Assembly: GCA_017745295.1 (NCBI GenBank)
Contig: JAGHZR010000026.1
Coordinates: 1-58,063, forward strand
Length of the DNA stretch: 58,063 bases
Direction: 5' to 3'
From: Novosphingobium sp.
Lineage (GTDB): Bacteria > Pseudomonadota > Alphaproteobacteria > Sphingomonadales > Sphingomonadaceae
Made by a program: the position numbers and the translations under genes. Positions 51,950 through 58,063 of the stretch are shown here, one piece after another. The notes beneath the pieces are model-generated. The model did not search any database. It was not told where the DNA came from and saw nothing but the letters and a program-made list of their open reading frames with translations. How positions within the stretch are numbered: position 1 is the stretch's first letter; each line of letters opens with the position of its first letter.

Positions 51950-53232
51950 TGCGGTTGCGGCTGTTCTGGAAGATCCTGCTGGGTTTCCTGGTGACGTTCC
52001 TGCTGATGACCCAGGCGGTCTGGCTGCTCTTCGCCTTGCGCGATGACCGCGAACTCCCGGCGTTCCTTATGACCGAGCAGATCGGCCCTGCCGTGCTGGA
52101 AGCGGGTGTGCAGGCGCTCTCCGGCGGAGGGCGCCCGCGCTACGAGCAGATGGTCTCGCACCTGCCGCTCGACCAGCGCCTGCGGCTGGACCTGATGGCA
52201 GTCCACCATGCCGCGCCATTTTCCGGTGACGGCGAGGTTGCCGTGCTCGAACGCCGGGTGCGCGATCCGTCCGGAACCGAGTGGTTGCTGCGCTTCCGCT
52301 ATCATCGCGACCGCGAGCCATGGAGCTTCAACGTGCCGCCCGAACTGGTGGGGATCGGGTTCGTGGCGGGGCTGTTATTCAGCGGTTTCCTCGCCTGGTA
52401 TCTGGTCCTGCCGATCAACCACTTGCGGCACGGTTTCCGGCGTCTGGCGCGCGGCGAACTGACGGCCCGCGTCTCGCCGGAGATCGGCCGCCGCCGCGAC
52501 GAAGTGGCGGATCTTGCCCATGAATTCGACGGCATGGCGCGCCGTCTCGAACATCTCGTTGCCAGCCGGGACCGGCTGCTGCACGACGTTTCGCACGAAT
52601 TGCGCTCGCCATTGGCGCGCCTGCAACTGGCCATCGCGCTCGCCCGGCAGATACCCGAGCGCTTCGAGCATTCGATGGACCGGATGGAGCGCGAGGTGGA
52701 GCGGCTCGACGGCATGGTCGGCGAACTGCTCATGCTCGCCCGCGCCGAGAACGACCGGGATTCGGACGAGAACTATTTCGACCTGGTGGAAGTGGCCGCG
52801 AGCGTGGTGGCGGATGCGCGCTACGAGGCGCAGCCCAAGGATGTGCGGATCGACTTTGCGCTGCCGGATCGGGAGACCGAAGAGCTTCCGCCGGTGCGGG
52901 GCAATGCCGAACTGCTGCGCAGCGCGATCGACAATGTCGTGCGCAATGCCTTGCGCCATTCGCCGCGCGGGGGACGGATCGAAGTCCGCGCCGAACTGTT
53001 GCCGGACCCGGAGACTTTCCGCATTTCGGTCAGCGACGAAGGGCCGGGCGTGGCCGAGGGCATGGAGAGCGCGATGTTCGAGCCGTTCGTGCGTGGTGGA
53101 ACCGGTTCGGGCGGCGGCTTCGGGCTGGGCCTGACCATCGCCTCGCGGGCGGTGGCGACCTGTGGGGGATCGATCGCCGCCGCGAACCGCGCGGAAGGGG
53201 GGCTACGGGTGACGATCGAGGTTCCCGTCTGA
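51946..53232 (+). CDS. Sensor histidine kinase (CpxA-like)
   Basis: This 428-residue kinase has two membrane helices (about 5-28 and 128-150), a short periplasmic sensor of about 100 residues, a HAMP domain, and the H-box with H217 in HDVSHELRSPLARLQ. The ATPase follows with N-box DNVVRNALRHSPRGG, D-G-x-G (DEGPGVAEG) and G2 loop GGGFGLGLTIA. The four-base overlap with the response-regulator gene indicates a matched pair. The stimulus is unknown; CpxA-like sensing of envelope stress is inferred from architecture and context. Confidence 0.9.
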   Translation: MMRLRLFWKILLGFLVTFLLMTQAVWLLFALRDDRELPAFLMTEQIGPAVLEAGVQALSGGGRPRYEQMVSHLPLDQRLRLDLMAVHHAAPFSGDGEVAVLERRVRDPSGTEWLLRFRYHRDREPWSFNVPPELVGIGFVAGLLFSGFLAWYLVLPINHLRHGFRRLARGELTARVSPEIGRRRDEVADLAHEFDGMARRLEHLVASRDRLLHDVSHELRSPLARLQLAIALARQIPERFEHSMDRMEREVERLDGMVGELLMLARAENDRDSDENYFDLVEVAASVVADARYEAQPKDVRIDFALPDRETEELPPVRGNAELLRSAIDNVVRNALRHSPRGGRIEVRAELLPDPETFRISVSDEGPGVAEGMESAMFEPFVRGGTGSGGGFGLGLTIASRAVATCGGSIAAANRAEGGLRVTIEVPV

Positions 53233-53339
53233 TCGCGCCGCCTGTTGCACCTTAGGGCCATCCCCGCGATAGATGCTGGCATGACTGCGATAATGGGCAT
53301 TCCCCCGCCGACCGGAGCCAACCTGAGAGGGGCTTTCCC

Positions 53340-54020
53340 ATGCGTCTGCTGATCGTCGAGGACAATCCCGAACTTGCCGACCTGATCGGCACCCATTTGC
53401 GCGAGGCGGGGTTCGGCAACGATATCGTCGCCACGGCCGAAGATGCGCGCATTCTGGTCGAGGCAGGCAACCATTCCGCGTTGCTGCTCGATCTTGGCCT
53501 GCCCGACCGGGACGGCATCGAGCTGCTGCGTTCGCTGCGCGCAGCCGGGCATTTCCTGCCGGTGCTGGTGCTGACCGCGCGCTCGGCGATCGCCGACCGG
53601 GTGGCCGGGCTCAATGCCGGGGCAGACGACTACCTGCCCAAGCCGTTCGCCGCCGAGGAACTGATCGCCCGCGTCGCCGCATTGCTGCGCCGCTCCTTGG
53701 GCGAGAACGGCGGCGAGATCGCCTGCGGCCGGCTACGCTACGAACTGTCCTCGCAGACGGTGCGGGTGGGAGAGGCCAGCATCGTCCTTGCCCCGCGCGA
53801 GGTGCAGCTTCTCGACCTGCTGATGCGCCACCGCGACAAAGTGGTGCGCAAGACCCAGATCGAATCCGTGTTCTTCGGCCTTGGCGAGGAATTCTCCTCC
53901 AACGCTGCCGAAGTCAGCGTGCACCGGCTGCGGCGGCGTCTCCAGTCGCTGGAGGCGGGGATCGAGATCGTGACGGTGCGCGGTCTCGGCTACCTGCTGC
54001 GCGCCGCTCCCGAGGCCTGA
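53340..54020 (+). CDS. OmpR-family response regulator (QseB/PmrA/TctD-like)
   Basis: This 226-residue regulator has phospho-acceptor D51 in LLLDLGLPDRDG, the conserved YLPKPF (Lys about 101) and a C-terminal winged helix with RLRRRLQSLEAGIEIVTVRG. The ATG follows GAGAGGGG. Its stop shares one base with the kinase start (TGATG), so the two are coupled. It follows the CpxRA-like pair by 107 bp on the same strand. Target genes are not evident. Confidence 0.9.
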   Translation: MRLLIVEDNPELADLIGTHLREAGFGNDIVATAEDARILVEAGNHSALLLDLGLPDRDGIELLRSLRAAGHFLPVLVLTARSAIADRVAGLNAGADDYLPKPFAAEELIARVAALLRRSLGENGGEIACGRLRYELSSQTVRVGEASIVLAPREVQLLDLLMRHRDKVVRKTQIESVFFGLGEEFSSNAAEVSVHRLRRRLQSLEAGIEIVTVRGLGYLLRAAPEA

Positions 54021-55381
54021 TGCGCAGCCACTCGATCCTGCGGCGCATCCTGCTGCTCCATGCGGCGGCGACGCTGGTGACGGCGGTCCTGGCGGCCTGG
54101 GGGGCGATGCTGCTGATCGACAGCACTGGCGACCGGCTGCAACGCCAGGTGCTCGACGAATATGCGCAGAAGATGCAGGGCGGTCTCCACCGCCAGAACG
54201 GCGGCTGGTCGATTTCGGAGGAATCGGCCTCGGCGCTGCGCGGCGGCGGTTCCAGCTTCAGCTTCTGGATCGAGGATCGGGGCCGCCCGGTCAGGATCGA
54301 GAACTTGCGCTCCGATCCCTCGCTATCGGTGCCGACGCGCGCCGGGACCGCCTATTTCAAGCGGGTGAAGGGGCCGAGGATCTACTCGGGCGTCTCGATG
54401 CCGCTGGTCGGCGAGCCGGGCAGCTGGCTGGTGATCGTCCAGAACCTCGACCATCCCGACGTCATCTTCGACGACTTGCGCGCGGATATCGCAGTGGTGG
54501 GCGGGGCCTTGCTGGCAGTGTTCCTGATCGGGCTGCTGGCGGTGGACGTCGCCATCGTGCGCCAGTCGCTGGTGCCGCTGAAGCGGGCCTCGCGCGAGGT
54601 CGGGCAGGTCTCGCCCTATCAACTCCAGCAACGCGTCGATACGGAAGGGATGCCCGAGGAAGTCCTGCCGCTGCTCAGTGCGATCAATGCCGCGCTCGAC
54701 CGGGTGGAGGAGGCCTATCGCATCGAGCGCGACTTCGCGGCGGATGCGGCGCACGAGTTGCGCACCCCGCTCTCGATCCTGCGGCTGCTGGTGGAACAGG
54801 AAGGATCGCCCGAAGCCCAGCCGCGCCTGCAACGCCAGATCGACGCGCTGGAAGCCATGGTCGAGCGCCTGCTGCTGCTGGCCGAAGTGGATGCCATGGC
54901 CTGCGACCCCGGTGAAGTGACCGACTTGCGTGCCGTGGCCGAAGAGCGGGTGGCGGCGATCGCCCCGCTGTTCATTGCGCGCGGGCAGGAGATCGAGATC
55001 GTTGGGGCGGAGCGTATGCTCGTGTTCGCATCCCATCATCTGGCGGCGCGGGCGCTCGACTCGCTGCTGGAGAATGCCATGAAGCATACGCCGCCGGGAA
55101 CGCATGTGGTGGTGACCGTCGACCCCGCCGCCGAAATTCGCGTTGCAGACGACGGGCCGGGCCTGCCGGGAGGGGGTGAGCTGTTCGCCCGGTTCACCTC
55201 GGCCCGGCGCGATTTCAAGCGCAGTTCGGGGCTTGGACTGGCGATCGCCAGCGAACTCATGGCCCGGAGCGGGGGCAATCTGGAAGCGGAGGGCAACGAG
55301 CCGAGGGGGGCGGTGTTCCGAATGCGGTTCCATCCAGTGCCGACAACCGGTCCCAAACCCCCGTCGTCATTGCGAGCGTAG
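54020..55381 (+). CDS. Sensor histidine kinase, partner of the preceding regulator
   Basis: This 453-residue kinase has membrane helices at about 10-33 and 155-180, a periplasmic sensor of about 120 residues, a HAMP-like linker (SLVPLKRASREVGQVSPYQL), the H-box H245 in AAHELRTPLSILRLL, and ATPase motifs ARALDSLLENAMKHTPPG, ADDGPGLPGG and SSGLGLAIA. The final residues (SSLRA) and the stop codon lie inside a dispersed repeat (55365-55387), so the C-terminal tail may be repeat-derived. Confidence 0.9.
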   Translation: MRSHSILRRILLLHAAATLVTAVLAAWGAMLLIDSTGDRLQRQVLDEYAQKMQGGLHRQNGGWSISEESASALRGGGSSFSFWIEDRGRPVRIENLRSDPSLSVPTRAGTAYFKRVKGPRIYSGVSMPLVGEPGSWLVIVQNLDHPDVIFDDLRADIAVVGGALLAVFLIGLLAVDVAIVRQSLVPLKRASREVGQVSPYQLQQRVDTEGMPEEVLPLLSAINAALDRVEEAYRIERDFAADAAHELRTPLSILRLLVEQEGSPEAQPRLQRQIDALEAMVERLLLLAEVDAMACDPGEVTDLRAVAEERVAAIAPLFIARGQEIEIVGAERMLVFASHHLAARALDSLLENAMKHTPPGTHVVVTVDPAAEIRVADDGPGLPGGGELFARFTSARRDFKRSSGLGLAIASELMARSGGNLEAEGNEPRGAVFRMRFHPVPTTGPKPPSSLRA

Positions 55382-55387
55382 CAAAGC
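55365..55387 (+). repeat. REP-like element, copy 2, overlapping the histidine kinase stop codon
   Basis: CGTCATTGCGAGCGTAGC plus AAAGC matches, at 22 of 23 bases, the minus-strand reading of 156-134. It supplies the last codons and the TAG stop of the upstream kinase. The second half of the palindrome seen in copy 1 is missing here. Confidence 0.6.
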
Positions 55388-55420
55388 CATCCCGATCGGC
55401 TTGGCGCCGGCCATGGACAG

Positions 55421-55450
55421 CCGGGGTCCCCGCTTTGGCGGGGACCCCGG
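55421..55450. terminator. Perfect 13-bp hairpin between convergent genes
   Basis: CCGGGGTCCCCGC (55421-55433) and GCGGGGACCCCGG (55438-55450) are perfect inverted repeats with loop TTTG. It lies between the kinase (ending 55381) and the convergent egtD gene (ending 55475) and can stop transcription from both sides. There is no strong T-run on either strand. Confidence 0.55.
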
Positions 55451-55474
55451 AGTCTTGTTGGAAAAAGGGCGCGT

Positions 55475-56476
55475 CTAAGGTTCCTGTCGTGCGCCATCCG
55501 TCTTCGCGAGTATCAGCGAAAAATCGCCTTGCGCGTCGGTCCAGTGCTCCAGCTCGTGCCAGCCGGCGGCGGCGAGCAGGACGCGCATCTCGCCGGGGCG
55601 GTACTTGTGGCAATTCTCGGTATGGATCGTCTCGCCGCGCTCCATGCGGAAGGACTGGCCATCCACTTCGAAACTCACTGCACGTCGCGCTTCAAGGTGC
55701 ATCTCGATACGGCTGGCGACCGGGTTCCAGCGCGCGACATGGCGGAATTCGCCGACCGGAATCGAGCCGCCGAGTTCCCGGTTGATGCGTTGCAGCAGGT
55801 TGAGGTTGAACAGCGCCGTTACCCCTCCGGCGTCGTCATAGGCGGAGACGAGGCGTTCCGGGGCTTTCACCCGGTCGATGCCGATCAGCAGATAGGCACC
55901 TTCACCCAGCGTCCCGCGCATCGAGCGCAGCAGGTCCACGGCGGCATCGGGCGTGAGGTTGCCGATCGTCGAGCCGGGGAAGAAGCCCAGCATCGGCCGG
56001 TCGGCGCTCTCCCGAGGCAGCGGCAGATGGACCGGCTCCATGAAATTCGCTTCGACCGGAACGATGGGCATCGCCGGGAACAGGTCGCGGAGCGCCGTGC
56101 AGGCCTCGTCCAGAAACTCGCCGCAGATGTCGATCGGCACATAAGTCGCGCGCGGCAGGGTCTTGAGCAGGATACGCGTCTTGATCGAACTGCCGGAGCC
56201 GAATTCCACCACCGTGGCCTCGGTTCCGATCCGTTCCGCCACGGCGGGACAATGCGCCTGGAGCAGGGCGGTCTCGGTGCGGGTGGGATAATATTCGGGA
56301 ACCTGCGTGATCGCCTCGAAAAGTTGCGAGCCGCGCATGTCGTAGAACCAGCGGGCGGGTATCGCCTTTTGCGGCTGGGCCAGCCCGCGCCGCACTTCGG
56401 CGCGGAAAGCGGGATCGGGCCGGGAGGCGGGGCGGGCAACCGGGGTTTCGTCGATCCGGGGGGCTGTCAGATACAT
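55475..56476 (-). CDS. egtD: L-histidine N(alpha)-methyltransferase
   Basis: This 333-residue SAM-dependent enzyme trimethylates histidine to hercynine, the first step of ergothioneine synthesis. Motifs: YYPTR (62-66), SAM-binding EFGSGSS (91-97), and FFPGSTIGN (165-173), which is characteristic of EgtD. The ATG at 56476 is one base after the egtB stop (TGA-C-ATG), so the pair is co-translated. The reading frame is open further upstream but that part runs antisense-like through egtB. Length is normal. Confidence 0.95.
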   Translation of the reverse strand: MYLTAPRIDETPVARPASRPDPAFRAEVRRGLAQPQKAIPARWFYDMRGSQLFEAITQVPEYYPTRTETALLQAHCPAVAERIGTEATVVEFGSGSSIKTRILLKTLPRATYVPIDICGEFLDEACTALRDLFPAMPIVPVEANFMEPVHLPLPRESADRPMLGFFPGSTIGNLTPDAAVDLLRSMRGTLGEGAYLLIGIDRVKAPERLVSAYDDAGGVTALFNLNLLQRINRELGGSIPVGEFRHVARWNPVASRIEMHLEARRAVSFEVDGQSFRMERGETIHTENCHKYRPGEMRVLLAAAGWHELEHWTDAQGDFSLILAKTDGARQEP

Positions 56477-56477
56477 G

Positions 56478-57761
56478 TCAGATGCTCCTTGCGAGGCGAA
56501 GGCCGGTGAACTGCCAGCGCTGGTGCGGATGGAAGAAATTGCGATAGCTGGCGCGCAGATGACCGCGCGGCGTCGCGCAGCTGCCGCCGCGCAGCACGGA
56601 TTGGCCGGACATGAACTTGCCGTTGTACTCGCCCACCGCACCCGCCGCCGGACGATAGCCTGGCCAGGGGCGATAGGCCGAGCCGGTCCATTCCCAGACA
56701 TTGCCGTGAAGGGAGGCAAAGCCGTCCGCTTCCGCCTCGGCGCGGGGATGTACGGCTTCGGCCCGGTCGAGTTGTAGGCCGCCGGACGGATCGCGGGTGC
56801 AGGCGGCGGCTTCCCATTCCTGCTCGGTCGGCAGGCGGGCACCGGCCCAGGCCGCGAAAGCGTCGGCTTCATAGAACGAGATGTGCGTGACCGGCGCCTC
56901 TGGATCGACGGCACGCCAGCCCGAGAGCGTGAACTGCTCCCACTGCCTCCCTCCGCCGCGCCAGTAGAGCGGGGCGACAACGCCTTCGCGTCGCACCCAG
57001 TCCCAGCCGTCGGAGAGCCAGAGCGAGGCGGTGCCATATCCTTGGTCGGCGATGAATTCGATCCATTCGCCATTGGTGACGGGGCGGTTGGCGAGCGCAT
57101 GGGGTGCCAGCCATACCGGGTGGCGGGGCAGTTCGTTGTCGAAGGCGAAGCGCGCTTTCTCGTCCGCGCCGATATCGAAGCGGCCTTCCGCGCCTTCGAT
57201 CCAGCGCAGCGGGACGCTTCGGTCGGACGGGATCACCAAAGGCGGCGCATAGGCCGGACCGAGCGGATTGCGGGAGAACAGGTGCTTGATGTCGGTGAGC
57301 AGGAGTTCCTGATGCTGCTGCTCATGCTGGATGCCCAGTTCGATCAGGTCGCCGTGCCGCTCCATGAGGAGGGGCATGGCCGCCAGCATCGCCGCTTCGA
57401 CATGATCGCGATAGGCGAGCACTTCGGCAACCGTCGGCCGGGTCAGCAGGCCGCGTTCCGGGCGGGCGAGGCGGGCACCTTCGGCCTCGTAGTAGCTGTT
57501 GAACAGGAACGGCCAGCGCGCGTCGTGAAGGCGATAGCCGGGGACATGATCGCGCAGGAGGAAGGTCTCGAAAAACCAGGTCGTATGGGCAAGGTGCCAT
57601 TTGGCCGGGGAGGCATCCGGCATCGACTGGACGGTGGCGTCGGCCTCGTTCAAGTTCTCGACGAGTTCGCGGCTGAGATTTCGAGTGTGAAGGAATCTGT
57701 CGGCTATCTGCGTGGGCGGGGGAGTGCCGCCCGGTGCCACATGGCTCGACAAGTCCTTCAT
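56478..57761 (-). CDS. egtB: Ergothioneine biosynthesis sulfoxide synthase EgtB
   Basis: This 427-residue non-haem iron enzyme joins hercynine to a thiol (cysteine or gamma-glutamylcysteine) to form the sulfoxide. The N-terminal DinB-like domain holds the iron ligands: H59 in WHLAHTTWF, and H146 and H150 in HEQQHQE. The C-terminal FGE-sulfatase domain has NVWEWTGSAYRPWPGY and RNFFHPHQRWQFTGLRLAR, the latter being the EgtB signature. It heads an egtB-egtD operon. No egtC- or egtE-like gene is visible here; the C-S lyase would be elsewhere. Confidence 0.95.
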   Translation of the reverse strand: MKDLSSHVAPGGTPPPTQIADRFLHTRNLSRELVENLNEADATVQSMPDASPAKWHLAHTTWFFETFLLRDHVPGYRLHDARWPFLFNSYYEAEGARLARPERGLLTRPTVAEVLAYRDHVEAAMLAAMPLLMERHGDLIELGIQHEQQHQELLLTDIKHLFSRNPLGPAYAPPLVIPSDRSVPLRWIEGAEGRFDIGADEKARFAFDNELPRHPVWLAPHALANRPVTNGEWIEFIADQGYGTASLWLSDGWDWVRREGVVAPLYWRGGGRQWEQFTLSGWRAVDPEAPVTHISFYEADAFAAWAGARLPTEQEWEAAACTRDPSGGLQLDRAEAVHPRAEAEADGFASLHGNVWEWTGSAYRPWPGYRPAAGAVGEYNGKFMSGQSVLRGGSCATPRGHLRASYRNFFHPHQRWQFTGLRLARSI

Positions 57762-57944
57762 GGTCTCTTCTCCCGCTACCCGCGTGGGTACGCTTCATGT
57801 CCGTCAGCGCTTGGCCGGTAGATCACAGATCGGCGGAAGACTGAACGAAACGAAAGTATGGCTAGGTAGTGCTTGGAAGGCGCCGAGGTTCCGGCGAAGG
57901 CGAAAAACCTGCGCCGGTCCGCCCGAAGGATAGGGTCGGAATGT

Positions 57945-58063
57945 TCAGGTCCGACGCGGCAGGGCGGCTTCGGGATTGCGGGTGAAGAAGAGAGTGGCGG
58001 CGAGGACCATGGCGCCGGCGAGGGCGAGAGGCACCGCGAGGCCGAGGTGGAGGAGCAGCAGCG
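57945..58063 (-). CDS. C-terminal end of a membrane protein (partial)
   Basis: The minus-strand frame enters from the right edge and reads about 39 residues, including a hydrophobic helix LGLAVPLALAGAMVLAATLFF followed by TRNPEAALPRRT and a TGA at 57945-57947. This is the tail of an integral membrane protein whose start is outside the window. The family cannot be named. The 183-bp gap to egtB (57762-57944) shows no gene. Confidence 0.5.
   Translation of the reverse strand, partial: LLLLHLGLAVPLALAGAMVLAATLFFTRNPEAALPRRT

Noticed and set aside
1..58063. tRNA, rRNA, CRISPR arrays, insertion sequences or integrase genes
   Set aside because: None recognised when reading the window, so no attachment site or transposon boundary can be given for the island.

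Overview
The window looks like a chromosomal segment of a high-G+C alphaproteobacterium, most likely a sphingomonad. This is inferred from gene content: NodT-type outer-membrane factors, adenosylcobalamin-dependent NrdJ, an EgtB/EgtD pair, a sphingomonad-style Ig-repeat autotransporter and short 'CGTCATTGCGAGCG' palindromes. No rRNA, tRNA, CRISPR or transposase gene was seen. Annotation is by reading sequence and recognising families; no database search was run.

Left part (1-7.5 kb): the 3' end of an unknown gene, a type II NADH-dehydrogenase-like flavoprotein, an Rrf2 regulator with repeated operator half-sites, and a translationally coupled tripartite drug-efflux operon (outer-membrane factor, EmrA-like, EmrB-like). 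A divergent AraC regulator faces that operon across a perfect 28-bp palindrome.

Accessory island (about 7.6-38.2 kb): this is the unusual part. A biosynthetic-looking set comes first: a diaminopimelate-decarboxylase-like PLP enzyme, an isopenicillin-N-synthase-type 2OG/Fe(II) oxygenase, a metallo-beta-lactamase-fold protein with an unknown N-terminal domain, an O-methyltransferase-like protein and a POT/PTR-type transporter. A 743-bp AT-rich gap follows. Then come four same-strand genes (14.9-26.1 kb) coding for 1955, 457, 464 and 821 residues. The first and last carry a MACPF-like pore-former signature at the same residue number (G196-T197-H198). The first, second and third share a domain resembling the TULIP/P47/OrfX lipid-binding family (an N-terminal 'GWD' helix and a C-terminal 'P-x-(D/A/E)-L-L-V-x-G' strand). 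The 1955-residue protein joins both modules through long helices interrupted by a hydrophobic hairpin. I read this as a previously undescribed MACPF-TULIP toxin- or lipid-transfer-like system. On the opposite strand follow a FabF-like ketosynthase, a discrete ACP and a KS-AT-DH-KR-ACP type I polyketide synthase, then a large Ig-repeat autotransporter. The island may make a lipid or polyketide and a lipid-handling pore complex together, but that link is inference.

Right part (38.5-58 kb): ordinary chromosomal genes. These are a siderophore-interacting flavoreductase with a TetR regulator, nrdJ with a stable leader hairpin, two DedA-family membrane proteins, a lipoprotein, a GT4 glycosyltransferase, a MacA-MacB-outer-membrane-factor efflux operon divergent from a CpxRA-like two-component system, a second two-component system, the ergothioneine genes egtB-egtD, and the 3' end of a membrane-protein gene.
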